A stretch of 32,336 nt of DNA from Bacteroidaceae bacterium (GCA_017560945.1 JAFZDY010000006.1:1-32336), one strand, 5' to 3'; shown: positions 7,340 to 19,300, numbered from the stretch's first letter. Notes: a model not told the origin generated them from the sequence alone. A program made the numbers and translations.

Positions 7340-9430
7340 ATGAAAAAAGCAATTATTGGAATGGCTATTGTAGCACTTACTGCTTGTAATGGGCAGCACG
7401 AGAATCCGTTGCTGAACGACTCTACCCTCCCCTACGGAGCACCAGAGTTCAGCAAGTATGAATCGACTCACTACGAAGAGGCTTTCTTGGAAGCCTTCAA
7501 GGAACAAAAGGCAGAGATTGACGCCATCGTAGCAAATACTGAAGAACCTACATTTGACAACACCATCGGCGCCCTTGAGCGTAGCGGTCGCCTGTTGAGC
7601 AAGGTGGTGGGCGTATTCTTCAACTTGAACGAGACAGATGCCGACGATGTGATGAAGGAGACAGAGCGTAAGATCACTCCTCTGATGACCGAACACAACG
7701 CCTACATGACTATGAACGAGGCACTCTTTGCCCGCATCAAGGCCATCTATGACAACAAGGACAACCTCGGCTTGACACGCGAGCAGGAAATGGTACTCGA
7801 CAAGTACTATCGCACATTTGTGAACGGTGGTGCATTGCTCAATGCCGAGCAGAAGGAAAAATTCATGGACATCGAGAAACAACTCTCATTGGCCATGATC
7901 AAATTTGGAGACAACGCATTGGCAGAAACCAATGCCTTTGAATTGGTAATCACCGACGAGAAGGACCTCTCAGGCCTTCCTCAAAGCGCCATCGATGCAG
8001 CTCGCGAAGACGCTCAGTCTGCAGGCAAAGAAGGATGGCTCTTCACTCTGCAAAAGCCCAGTTGGACACCCTTCTTGCAATATGCCGACAATCGTGATTT
8101 GCGTAAAAAAATGTACCTTGGTTACATCAATCGTGGCGACAACAACAACGAAAACGACAACAAGGAGGTGATTGCCGAAATCTTGAAACTTCGCCAACAA
8201 AAAGCCGAGCTCTTTGGCTTCAACAACTTTGCCGAATATCAGTTGGAGGACAAGATGGCAAAGACTCCTCAAGCGGCTTACGACCTGCTGATGACCATTT
8301 GGAATGCGGCTCTTCCCAAGGCTAAAGCCGAAGCAGCAGAGTTGCAAAAGTTGATGGATGCTGAGGGCAAGGGAGAAAAGTTGGAAGCATGGGATTGGTG
8401 GTATTACACAGAGAAATTGCGCGAGCAAAAGTATGCCCTGAGCGAAAACGAACTGAAGCCTTACTTCTCACTCGACAACGTGCGCAATGGCTCTTTCATG
8501 GTAGCAGAGAAACTCTTCGGAATCAACTTCCGCCAAGTAGAGAATGTGGACATCTACCATCCTGAGGTGAAGACTTTCGAAGTACTCGATGGAGACACTG
8601 CTCACACCGCCCTCTTCTATGCCGACTACTTCCCCCGCGCTACCAAACGTGCTGGTGCTTGGATGAACAATGTGGTTGAGCCCACCAATGTGGATGGAGA
8701 GAACAAGCGCCCCATGATTGTGAACGTGTGCAACTTCACACGCCCCACTGGCGATACTCCTTCATTGCTGAACATCGACGAGACACGCACCCTCTTCCAC
8801 GAGTTCGGACACGCCCTTCATGGTTTCCTCACACAAACAAAATACCCCTCAGTAGCAGGTACTAACGTTGCACGTGACTTTGTAGAACTTCCCTCACAAA
8901 TCATGGAACATTGGGCCATTGAACCTGAGGTAATGAAGCTCTATGCTCGCCACTATCAGACAGGAGAGGTCATCCCCGACGAACTCATTGCCAAGATGCA
9001 AGCAGCCTCATCGTTCAACTCTGGCTTTGAGACAGTAGAACTCGTAGCCGCTGCCCTCCTCGACATGGAGTACCACATGCTTTCCGATTACACTAATTTT
9101 GAAGCAAATGCCTTCGAGAAGGCCATAGCAGAAAAGATTGGTCTTATCCCTGAAATCACTTTCCGCTATCGTAGCACCTACTTCAACCACGTCTTCAATG
9201 GTGGCTATGCGGTAGGTTACTACAGCTACTTGTGGGCCGAGGTGTTGGATGCCGACGGATTCGAAGCCTTCAAGGAGAACGGTATTTTCGATGAAGCAAC
9301 AGGACGTAGTTTCCGTCAAAACATCCTCGAAATGGGAGGTAGCGAAGAGCCAATGACTCTCTATCGCCGATTCCGTGGTGCAGAGCCCAATCCTGAAGCC
9401 CTGCTCCGCAATCGTGGATTGATCAAGTAA
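7340..9430 (+). CDS. dcp: M3-family metallopeptidase, peptidyl-dipeptidase Dcp-like lipoprotein
   Basis: Dcp removes dipeptides from peptide C-termini and is a zinc enzyme of family M3 (thimet oligopeptidase clan). The 696-residue length fits the family. The zinc motif HEFGH is at 487-491 within FHEFGHALHGFL, and the downstream glutamate ligand lies in the VELPSQIMEHW region. The N-terminus MKKAIIGMAIVALTAC is a lipoprotein signal with the lipid-bearing cysteine at C16, so the enzyme is expected to be membrane-anchored outside the cytoplasm. Many Bacteroidetes Dcp homologues have such signals. It has its own promoter and a strong terminator. A role in peptide nutrition or recycling is inferred. 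Confidence 0.93.
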   Translation: MKKAIIGMAIVALTACNGQHENPLLNDSTLPYGAPEFSKYESTHYEEAFLEAFKEQKAEIDAIVANTEEPTFDNTIGALERSGRLLSKVVGVFFNLNETDADDVMKETERKITPLMTEHNAYMTMNEALFARIKAIYDNKDNLGLTREQEMVLDKYYRTFVNGGALLNAEQKEKFMDIEKQLSLAMIKFGDNALAETNAFELVITDEKDLSGLPQSAIDAAREDAQSAGKEGWLFTLQKPSWTPFLQYADNRDLRKKMYLGYINRGDNNNENDNKEVIAEILKLRQQKAELFGFNNFAEYQLEDKMAKTPQAAYDLLMTIWNAALPKAKAEAAELQKLMDAEGKGEKLEAWDWWYYTEKLREQKYALSENELKPYFSLDNVRNGSFMVAEKLFGINFRQVENVDIYHPEVKTFEVLDGDTAHTALFYADYFPRATKRAGAWMNNVVEPTNVDGENKRPMIVNVCNFTRPTGDTPSLLNIDETRTLFHEFGHALHGFLTQTKYPSVAGTNVARDFVELPSQIMEHWAIEPEVMKLYARHYQTGEVIPDELIAKMQAASSFNSGFETVELVAAALLDMEYHMLSDYTNFEANAFEKAIAEKIGLIPEITFRYRSTYFNHVFNGGYAVGYYSYLWAEVLDADGFEAFKENGIFDEATGRSFRQNILEMGGSEEPMTLYRRFRGAEPNPEALLRNRGLIK

Positions 9431-9448
9431 AAAGCCTTCTATAATTTT

Positions 9449-9529
9449 TAGGCACGGATTACACGAATTTCACGGAAAGATTATACTCTTTTAGGTATAA
9501 AACCGTGTAATCCGTGTAATCCGTGCCTA
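9449..9529 (+). terminator. Large hairpin terminator after dcp
   Basis: Arms of 27 bases (9449-9475 and 9503-9529) pair with two mismatches, and TTTTATTTAT follows on the plus strand. The arm contains the tandem GTGTAATCC sequence often seen in Bacteroidales intergenic hairpins. It terminates dcp transcription 19 bases after the stop. Confidence 0.8.
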
Positions 9530-9586
9530 TTTTTATTTATGACACCCCCTTTTCCCTATGATAGATTCACAAAGTTACTGAAAAAC

Positions 9587-9617
9587 TTTGGATTATTGAA
9601 ATCTCTCACTATTTTTG
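9587..9617 (+). promoter_or_regulatory. Consensus promoter of the carboxylesterase gene
   Basis: TTTG (9587-9590), 19 bases, then TATTTTTG (9610-9617) matches the full consensus. It places the transcript start near 9624. The in-frame ATG at 9539 would therefore not be transcribed, and the start at 9656 is favoured. Confidence 0.75.
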
Positions 9618-9655
9618 CAACATCTTTATTTACAAAGTTTAATATCCATACATTT

Positions 9656-11224
9656 ATGCTGAAGTTCAAACACATGTTCCTTTGCTTACTTACCTCTGTA
9701 AGTATGTTAAACTCTTCTTGCCAAGCAGAAGATTCCCTTGTAGTCAAAATCGAATCAGGTAAAATTAAAGGTATAGAGCAAGAGGGCACTATGGCCTTCC
9801 TCGGAATTCCTTATGCCAAGGTAGAACGTTTCATGCCACCTTTGCCCGTTGACAAATGGGATACTGTGCGAGTATGTGACCATTGGGGGCCACAAGCCAT
9901 GCAGCAGACAAGCGGACGCCCACTGAGCGAAGATGAAATGTCAGAAAAGAACTCATGCGTATTGAACGTATGGACGACCAATCGCAAAGCAAAAAAACCA
10001 GTAATGCTATGGATTCATGGTGGAGGATTCGACTCAGGTACATCAGCATGGAATCCGGGTATGGGATTGGCAAAGAAAGACGTAGTGGTAGTTAGCCTCA
10101 ATCACCGATTGAATATACTCGGTTTCCTCGACCTATCCGCTTGCTCCGAGGAATATAAGTACTCAGGAAATGTGGGAATGCTCGACATTGTAGCAGCTCT
10201 ACAATGGATAAAGGAGAACATCGACCAATTTGGTGGCGATCCTGACAACGTGACCATCTTTGGCGAATCAGGTGGTGGAGGAAAGGTAGGAACACTTATG
10301 TGTATGCCTGCTGCTAAGGGACTCTTTCACAAAGCCATCATCATGAGCGGTACCATTTTGAATGTCAACACACGAGAGATGACACAATCATTGGGAAAAG
10401 CGGTACTCGATGAACTCGGTATTGAACCGACCGAGATTGAGCGCATCAAGGAGGTTTCTTACCGAGATTTATACAATGCAGGCCAACGTGCTTTGGCTGC
10501 AAGCGTAGGAACACGTCGACCAGGTACACCTATGATGTGGGGATTTGGTCCTACACCCGATGGAGAGACCGTATTGCAACAACCCTTCCAACCTGACTTT
10601 GCAGACATTTCTTCAAACATTCCCCTTATAATGGGAACCACTTTCAACGAGTTACAACGTGGTGCTTACAACCGTCCTATGACCGAAGAGGATGCACGTA
10701 ACGAACTACTGAGAACCTTTGGTGAAGAAACAGATGAATACATGAAGGCCTTCCGCGAAGCATACCCCAATCACCTACCGCAAGACTTAATGAGTATCGA
10801 TTGGCTATTCCGCCCAAAGACTCTCATCACAGCAGATGCTATCGGAGGTAAGCGTGAGGCTCCATTGTACACTTATATGTTCACATGGCGCTCACCAGTA
10901 ACAAAGGTATCCGCTCATGGAAGTGAACTAAACTTCTGCTTCAACACCTTGTCTATGTCGTCACGCGAACTTCCTGAAATTACCGCACAAGACCAAGAAC
11001 TTAGTAATCTAATGAGCCGCGCCTGGGCACAATTTGCCCACACTGGAAATCCCAATGTAGAAGGTATTCCTCAATGGGATGCCTACACCGCAGAAAATGG
11101 CGAAATGATGGTATTCGATCACTCTTGTTACACAACAAACAACCACGACCGACGCTTGCAAGAGATTATCGATCGCCATTGCTTCAAACAACTTGACGAG
11201 TTTCGCAAAAAGCAAGAGAAATAA
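9656..11224 (+). CDS. Secreted type-B carboxylesterase (alpha/beta hydrolase)
   Basis: This is a carboxylesterase family protein (COesterase, type B) that hydrolyses esters. The 522-residue protein from 9656 starts MLKFKHMFLCLLTSVS, a signal peptide; LNSSC at C22 may be a lipobox, though it is imperfect. The oxyanion loop HGGG is at 121-124. The catalytic serine is S205 in FGESGGGGKVG, where the usual GESAG is GESGG. The acid is probably E332 in GTTFNELQRG and the base H421 in VSAHGSELNF. The fold is complete to the C-terminus. An in-frame ATG exists at 9539, but the promoter lies between it and 9656. The natural substrate is unknown: plant-cell-wall esters and lipid-like esters are both possible. 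Confidence 0.88.
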   Translation: MLKFKHMFLCLLTSVSMLNSSCQAEDSLVVKIESGKIKGIEQEGTMAFLGIPYAKVERFMPPLPVDKWDTVRVCDHWGPQAMQQTSGRPLSEDEMSEKNSCVLNVWTTNRKAKKPVMLWIHGGGFDSGTSAWNPGMGLAKKDVVVVSLNHRLNILGFLDLSACSEEYKYSGNVGMLDIVAALQWIKENIDQFGGDPDNVTIFGESGGGGKVGTLMCMPAAKGLFHKAIIMSGTILNVNTREMTQSLGKAVLDELGIEPTEIERIKEVSYRDLYNAGQRALAASVGTRRPGTPMMWGFGPTPDGETVLQQPFQPDFADISSNIPLIMGTTFNELQRGAYNRPMTEEDARNELLRTFGEETDEYMKAFREAYPNHLPQDLMSIDWLFRPKTLITADAIGGKREAPLYTYMFTWRSPVTKVSAHGSELNFCFNTLSMSSRELPEITAQDQELSNLMSRAWAQFAHTGNPNVEGIPQWDAYTAENGEMMVFDHSCYTTNNHDRRLQEIIDRHCFKQLDEFRKKQEK

Positions 11225-11266
11225 CTCACATTTCCACCATAGGGACCACAACGAATAATCCTTAAT

Positions 11267-11315
11267 AATTGAGAGCGAGGTATACCTTTCTAACAGGTGT
11301 ACCTCGTTCTCAATT
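11267..11315. terminator. Bidirectional hairpin terminator
   Basis: A 21-base stem (11267-11287 with 11295-11315) pairs fully when two G-U wobbles are allowed, around a 7-base loop. It lies between the convergent esterase and phosphate-transporter genes and is suited to ending both transcripts. Confidence 0.75.
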
Positions 11316-11354
11316 TATCTATTACAGACTACCCTTAAAAATATGAAGGAAATT

Positions 11355-11420
11355 CGTCCATCCGCATTTCGAAATGCGGGTGCCTCGAGTATAAGCATTT
11401 ATAATGCGCTTATACTTATT
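11355..11420. repeat. Dispersed nested-palindrome repeat, diverged copy
   Basis: A hairpin at 11359-11382 has arms CATCCGCATT/AATGCGGGTG around a short centre. A second hairpin, AGTATAAGC with GCTTATACT, follows. The layout and the phrases CGTCCATC and AGCATTTATAATGCGC match the copies at 26467 and 31729. Stem changes are compensated (CCGC/GCGG here, CTGC/GCAG at 26467). Confidence 0.6.
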
Positions 11421-11459
11421 AAAGAACCCGCATAAGCAGAAGCAGAACTATGGAGATAA

Positions 11460-13712
11460 TCACTTTGTCACACCTTGGAATTTATCGTTAGCACGAAGTA
11501 TATGGCGAAGCGAACTTGCAAGTTCCTCTGACTCTTGCAGAAGATTGAGGTAAACCAATGAAATCTCAATACTTCCTGAATTACCTTCGTGCACACGATC
11601 GAATTGACGCTGACGCAATTGCGAGAACTCACGTTTCAACTCACTACACTCTTGACGAATGCGGTCAGCCTCGCCATAAATGCCTGATTTGATGGCATTC
11701 TCCGCACGGGTCATAAGCACTAACAATGTATCGCGTAAAGGAATAAACTCATTGACACAAACCTCAGGAAGTGGTTGAAAGTGGTTATCCACATGCTCCA
11801 AACATGGTTCAGCCATACGTTTGAGACAGTAAAGCATCTGTTCACTACTATTGCTTCCGAGGTGAAACCATGTATTCTTTTCCATAGCTAACACTTTGTC
11901 TATTTTACGAATACCTATCAACTCACGACGACGCAGGCGCTTGTGCATCTTACGTTCTTCCTCAACTTTGGAAAGTGACTTACGCAGATGTTTAAGGTTC
12001 TCTTCCATAAATCCATTTGTGATACGAGTATAATTCTTCACTACGAAATCTATACCGCCACTCAAATTTTGCATCACATGAAGGCTGAGCAATTGCCAGG
12101 CCTCCTCCTTATTTCGCGTATTTTGCAAGCGTTTGAAAAGATCATCATCTGCCAAATCTTGTTGTTTCTTTCGATAAGCGATATTACTACGCACAAGTAA
12201 AAATACAGCAAGAGCAATCATACATCCCATTGCGATGAAACCTCCGTAATACATAATAACAACTACCAACGCACTGAGTATAAATGCTGCACCAGCAGTA
12301 ATGAACCATCCTCCAATGACGCTGAGCATACCAGTGATACGAAAAACAGCACTTTCACGTGTCCAAGCACGGTCGGCCAACGAAGTACCCATGGCAACCA
12401 TAAAAGTCACATAAGTAGTAGAGAGGGGTAGTTTCAACGAAGTACCCAAGGCAATGAGCAATCCAGCCAACACCAGGTTTACAGACGCACGCACAAGGTC
12501 AAAGGCTGCACCATCGGCCAGGATGACTTCATCCTTATTGAAGCGGTTATTTATCCACGTACGTACATTTTGTGGGACAAGATGTATTATAGCATTCACT
12601 CCATTGGTGGTGGAGCGCACCAAGCTACGAGCCACAGCTGAAGAGCCAAACATCTCCTCACCCTCGTCCTGACGACTGAGGTTCACCGATGTTTTAATCA
12701 CATTCTTAGCCTTCTTACTGGTTGCTAACGATGTCACCATGATGACACCTGCTCCAATGAGAAATACCAACGGAGTCTTGGCTGAACCATTGAGCGATTC
12801 CATCAAAAAACCCTTGGGATTACCTGCGCCATTGGCTATAAAATCTTGATAAGCATCCAATCCTGCCAAAGGAACACCAATAAAGTTTACCAAGTCATTA
12901 CCCGCAAAAGCCATGGCAAGGGCGAAGGTGCCCATCAATACTATAACCTTAAACACATTCACCCTGCACCAATGCAAAATCTGCATCAATATGGTGAAGA
13001 ACAGGAAGCAACATGAGACAATCATCCACGTATTTTCGGCCACCCAACCTTTGTTTTCGGGTGTCATAAATGATGAGTCCTTCAATCCCTTGATGAGCAT
13101 AAAATATATGATAGCCGTAGCCGCTACACCTCCAAAAAGACCGATAGTCCACTTCAAACGTGGCCTATAATTAAAGGTAAAGAGTATGCGCGAAAGCCAT
13201 TGTACAAGTGTACCAAAGAAGAACGCAATGGCTACACTAAGGAAGATACCAAAAATGACGGAAAGAGCTTTTTCCGTATTGAGAAGGTCATCAAACCCGA
13301 GCATACCTGTCTCATCGGCAGCAATCTTCAGAAGAGCCAATACAAAAGTACCTCCCAACAATTCAAACACCATTGACACGGTGGTAGAAGTTGGCATTCC
13401 TAACGTATTGAAGACATCGAGCAACACCACATCGGTCACCATCACGGCCAGGAAGATACACATGATGTCATTGAAATAGAACTGCTCGGGACGAAAGATG
13501 CCATGGCGGGCTATATCCATCATACCATTACTCATAGCCGCTCCGCAAAATACACCAATAGCAGCTACCAGAATAATTGTCTTCACACGTGCAGCCTTGG
13601 CTCCTACGGCCGAATTGAGGAAGTTTACCGCATCGTTGCTCACTCCCACACTGAGGTCGAAGATGGCAAGCACAAACAGGAAAATGATAATTCCCAAATA
13701 GATTGTTTCCAT
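11460..13712 (-). CDS. pit: PiT-family inorganic phosphate transporter with C-terminal PhoU-like domain
   Basis: PiT proteins are low-affinity phosphate:cation symporters. The protein starts METIYLGIIIF and is 750 residues long, against about 500 for classic Pit. The two family repeats are visible as GVSNDAVNFLNSAVG (23-37) and FAGNDLVNFIGVPL (269-282), and there are about ten to twelve membrane helices to roughly residue 530. The remainder is a soluble charged helical region (NLSGGIDFVVKNY to the end) that resembles a PhoU-like bundle, so regulation is probably built into the chain. A longer frame could begin at 13757, but its first codons lie at and upstream of the -7 box at 13744-13751, so 13712 is chosen. 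It is divergent from the response regulator, with Pho-box-like repeats between them. Confidence 0.9.
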   Translation of the reverse strand: METIYLGIIIFLFVLAIFDLSVGVSNDAVNFLNSAVGAKAARVKTIILVAAIGVFCGAAMSNGMMDIARHGIFRPEQFYFNDIMCIFLAVMVTDVVLLDVFNTLGMPTSTTVSMVFELLGGTFVLALLKIAADETGMLGFDDLLNTEKALSVIFGIFLSVAIAFFFGTLVQWLSRILFTFNYRPRLKWTIGLFGGVAATAIIYFMLIKGLKDSSFMTPENKGWVAENTWMIVSCCFLFFTILMQILHWCRVNVFKVIVLMGTFALAMAFAGNDLVNFIGVPLAGLDAYQDFIANGAGNPKGFLMESLNGSAKTPLVFLIGAGVIMVTSLATSKKAKNVIKTSVNLSRQDEGEEMFGSSAVARSLVRSTTNGVNAIIHLVPQNVRTWINNRFNKDEVILADGAAFDLVRASVNLVLAGLLIALGTSLKLPLSTTYVTFMVAMGTSLADRAWTRESAVFRITGMLSVIGGWFITAGAAFILSALVVVIMYYGGFIAMGCMIALAVFLLVRSNIAYRKKQQDLADDDLFKRLQNTRNKEEAWQLLSLHVMQNLSGGIDFVVKNYTRITNGFMEENLKHLRKSLSKVEEERKMHKRLRRRELIGIRKIDKVLAMEKNTWFHLGSNSSEQMLYCLKRMAEPCLEHVDNHFQPLPEVCVNEFIPLRDTLLVLMTRAENAIKSGIYGEADRIRQECSELKREFSQLRQRQFDRVHEGNSGSIEISLVYLNLLQESEELASSLRHILRANDKFQGVTK

Positions 13713-13743
13713 AAAGTTTTGTAATAGGTTATAAATTTTGGTG

Positions 13744-13751
13744 CAAAAGTA
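13744..13751 (-). promoter_or_regulatory. -7 promoter box of pit
   Basis: The minus strand reads TACTTTTG. No -33 TTTG is present. The Pho-box-like repeats at 13772-13800 occupy that position instead, as expected for an activator-dependent promoter. Confidence 0.6.
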
Positions 13752-13771
13752 TAACACTTATATGATGGAAG

Positions 13772-13800
13772 TGTTACAAAGATGTTACAAAAATGTTACA
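13772..13800. promoter_or_regulatory. Pho-box-like operator (three 11-bp direct repeats)
   Basis: TGTTACA occurs at 13772-13778, 13783-13789 and 13794-13800, an exact 11-base period. On the minus strand the units read TTGTAACA, close to the E. coli Pho-box half-site CTGTMAY, which also repeats every 11 bases. The site ends 21 bases from the pit -7 box and lies about 60 bases before the response-regulator -7 box. Confidence 0.75.
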
Positions 13801-13859
13801 TCTTCACCCTCACATAAAAAAGTCAGGGAAGAAGATGTCGAATATTGAATATTAAGTAC

Positions 13860-13867
13860 TATCTTTG
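13860..13867 (+). promoter_or_regulatory. -7 promoter box of the response-regulator gene
   Basis: TATCTTTG matches TAnnTTTG. It overlaps a possible TTG start at 13865 and so argues for translation from the ATG at 13904. No clear -33 element is seen. Confidence 0.55.
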
Positions 13868-13903
13868 TCACAGATTCTTTTACTTCAAGAAAAAACAGAT
13901 ACA

Positions 13904-14623
13904 ATGACAAATAAACGTATCCTTGTGGTGGACGACGAGGAAGACCTTTGCGAAATTCTCAAGTTCAACCTCGAGACGGAAAACTACATTGTGGACACGG
14001 CTTCCTCGGCAGAGGAGGCTCTAAAAATGGACATCAGTAGTTACCACCTGATATTACTCGATGTGATGATGGGCGAAATCTCAGGCTTTCGCTTGGCGAG
14101 TATATTGAAAAAACAACCTGAAACAGCATCTATACCTATCATATTCATTACAGCACGCGATACGGAAAACGATACTGTAACAGGATTCAACCTCGGTGCC
14201 GATGACTACATATCCAAGCCCTTCTCCATACGAGAGGTGATGGTACGTGTAAAGGCTGTTATTCGTCGCACTTCATCAAATATACCAACTATAGAAACAC
14301 CGACAAACATAGACGAAGAAACCAAAGCCTCTAACCTGTTGACATACGAATCCCTTGTATTAGACACCGAATTAAAGCAAGTAACCATCGATGGTGAGCC
14401 CATCTCACTCACCAAGAAAGAGCTGGAGATTCTCACCCTACTGCTCTCTCATCCCAAGCGTGTGTTTTCCCGCGAGGAAATACTTGAACGCATCTGGGAA
14501 GAAGATGTTTTAGTCCTCGACCGTACGGTGGATGTCAACATCACCCGCTTACGCAAGAAAATAGGAGAATATGGCAAGTACATCGTCACTCGACAAGGCT
14601 ATGGATATTGTTTTAAGTATTGA
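13904..14623 (+). CDS. phoB: OmpR/PhoB-family response regulator
   Basis: This is a two-domain DNA-binding response regulator of 239 residues from the ATG at 13904. The receiver has the acidic pocket VVDDEED (8-14), phosphoacceptor D53 in LLDVMMG, T83 in ITARD and K105 in ISKPF. The C-terminal winged helix (about 140-239) includes LTKKELEILTLLLSHPKRVFSREEILERIW in pieces and ends TRQGYGYCFKY, typical of the OmpR class. It is followed directly by a histidine kinase gene. The PhoB name rests on the divergent phosphate transporter and the Pho-box-like repeats between them, and is an inference. Sequence alone only gives the OmpR subfamily. Confidence 0.9.
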   Translation: MTNKRILVVDDEEDLCEILKFNLETENYIVDTASSAEEALKMDISSYHLILLDVMMGEISGFRLASILKKQPETASIPIIFITARDTENDTVTGFNLGADDYISKPFSIREVMVRVKAVIRRTSSNIPTIETPTNIDEETKASNLLTYESLVLDTELKQVTIDGEPISLTKKELEILTLLLSHPKRVFSREEILERIWEEDVLVLDRTVDVNITRLRKKIGEYGKYIVTRQGYGYCFKY

Positions 14624-14643
14624 TAAAGAATGATGCAAATTAT

Positions 14644-15645
14644 ATGAACTCACTCCTCATTACCCTCCGCCTATTTATTGTCATCATTTTTGTGGTAGCC
14701 ATCTATGCCGCATGGAGTCATGAACGCAGTGTGTGGATAATCCTTGTTGCCAGTCTCATCATGACCTTCATATTCTATCACCACATCATTCGACAAAAGA
14801 AGTCCATCACTCAACTTCGTCGTTTTGCCAAGAAGGTAGGAAAGAACGAATCATTCGACTTGAACGAAGAAACCTCTGCCTTTCCTGAAGGCGAACTGGG
14901 AGAGATTTCGCGACACATCGTCCAACTCTACCAAGATTTAAAGCAAAGCCAAGAGGATCAAATTCGTCTAAAACGACAACTCACACAAAACATTTCACAC
15001 GAACTAAAGACACCCATAAGTAGCATACAGGGATACATCGAAACTCTCCTCAACAATCCACATATTGACGAGGGGAAACGGCTACAATTCCTTCAACGAT
15101 GCTACGCACAGACACAAAGATTGACTAATCTACTGAATGAGATTTCCACCCTCAATCGTATGGACGATGAAGTGGGACTCCGCACCATCGGCCAAGACCA
15201 TGTGAGTATTTCCAAATTGGTAAACGACATCGTGCAAGAGGTATCGTTGCAATTGGAAGAGCGACGTATGACCTTAGCCAACCAATTGTCGGAGGACATC
15301 ATCGTGAAGGGAGATGCTTCCCTACTCTACTCCATTTTCCGTAACTTGACGGACAATGCCATCTCGTATGCCGGTGAAGGTACCACCATCACCATTCGTG
15401 CTACTCGAGATACACATTTTTTCCATTTCACCTTCTCCGACAATGGTGTAGGCATTCCCTCCGAACACCTTCCACGTATCTTCGAACGCTTCTATCGAGT
15501 GGACAAAGGACGTAGTCGCAAATTGGGCGGTACAGGCCTTGGCCTTTCCATTGTAAAGAATGCCGTTGTCCTCCACGGAGGAAATATTTCTGCCTCGTGC
15601 GGAAAAAATCATGGCCTTGTCTTCCAATTTTCATTGAAGCGATAA
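14644..15645 (+). CDS. phoR: Sensor histidine kinase, probable PhoR
   Basis: This membrane histidine kinase has 333 residues from the ATG at 14644. A TTG start at 14620, overlapping the regulator stop, is the alternative. Two helices (about 5-24 and 30-48) are separated by only a few residues, so there is almost no extracytoplasmic sensor, as in PhoR-type kinases. The dimerisation/phosphotransfer motif is NISHELKTPISSIQG with H119. The ATPase domain shows NLTDNAISYAGEG (N box), DNGVGIP (G1), FERFYRVDKGRS (F box) and GGTGLGLSIVKN (G2). It forms an operon with the upstream regulator. The PhoR assignment depends on context. No PAS domain is obvious. Confidence 0.85.
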   Translation: MNSLLITLRLFIVIIFVVAIYAAWSHERSVWIILVASLIMTFIFYHHIIRQKKSITQLRRFAKKVGKNESFDLNEETSAFPEGELGEISRHIVQLYQDLKQSQEDQIRLKRQLTQNISHELKTPISSIQGYIETLLNNPHIDEGKRLQFLQRCYAQTQRLTNLLNEISTLNRMDDEVGLRTIGQDHVSISKLVNDIVQEVSLQLEERRMTLANQLSEDIIVKGDASLLYSIFRNLTDNAISYAGEGTTITIRATRDTHFFHFTFSDNGVGIPSEHLPRIFERFYRVDKGRSRKLGGTGLGLSIVKNAVVLHGGNISASCGKNHGLVFQFSLKR

Positions 15646-16067
15646 CTATGAATGGGAGTAAACCTACATTGTGACTAAGTTAAAAACAGGTCAACGTGAA
15701 TTAAAAATAAAGTTTAACTCAGTCAACCTTGGCTATAAATAAGGCTAAATGTAGTCAACGGAAATCGTTAACATACAACCCATCTTCGGTAACTTAAGTT
15801 CGTTCATATCGTACCTTTATGTTACTGCCACGGGGATGTCAGTGTGCTGCCTTGCCTTTGGCAATGTACTGCCTCCATGGTGGCAGAGGTCTGCCAAAGT
15901 ACCTTGGCAGAGACAATGAAGTACGTGTCAAGCAAAATCTTTTAGGAAGTAACATTCTTTTTCACTGAATGGGTATGACGAAGTGATTCGGGCATTACTT
16001 TAGGACAAAGTTTGCAGGGTTACTAAATTATTTACACCACAACGAGAAACAATCAAAAACTTTTATG
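15646..16067. other. Intergenic region upstream of beta-galactosidase
   Basis: No gene is seen here. GTCAAC occurs three times at exactly 32-base spacing (15690, 15722, 15754). Three successive TGCC/GGCA palindromes lie at 15852-15911. CTACATT (15664-15670) and AATGTAG (15748-15754) form a distant inverted pair. The contents look regulatory. Confidence 0.5.
15852..15911. promoter_or_regulatory. Three tandem TGCC/GGCA palindromes
   Basis: The palindromes are TTGCC-TTT-GGCAA (15852-15864), CTGCC-8-GGCAG (15869-15886) and TCTGCCAA-6-TTGGCAGA (15890-15911). Together they also fold as nested pairs. They lie about 160 bases before the lacZ -7 box and may be operator sites or an RNA fold. Confidence 0.55.
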
Positions 16068-16075
16068 TATATTTG
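16068..16075 (+). promoter_or_regulatory. -7 promoter box of the beta-galactosidase gene
   Basis: TATATTTG matches TAnnTTTG and gives a leader of about 50 bases before the ATG at 16131. The absence of a -33 TTTG suggests dependence on an activator. Confidence 0.6.
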
Positions 16076-16127
16076 CCCCATCTTCACACAAAGAATGGAA
16101 AATATTAAAATTTAAATACTTGTTTGA

Positions 16128-19220
<3,093 letters not shown>

Positions 19221-19300
19221 GGTGGAGGAATGGGAATTCCCCTATCCTTAGGCACGAATTTCTTGCCTACTTCATAGGTGCTTCGTCATTCCCCTCCTGA

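Noticed and set aside
7313-7882. A 189-codon minus-strand frame over the start of dcp
   Set aside because: It lies wholly opposite a well-supported peptidase gene and its promoter-proximal region, and shows no domain.
9539-9655. Upstream ATG for the carboxylesterase
   Set aside because: A full consensus promoter lies downstream of it, and a proper signal peptide begins at 9656.
13713-13757. N-terminal extension of the phosphate transporter
   Set aside because: The extra codons lie at and before the -7 box and would add an unlikely preface to the first membrane helix.
13865-13903. TTG start for the response regulator
   Set aside because: It overlaps the -7 promoter element, and the conserved receiver domain begins directly after the ATG at 13904.
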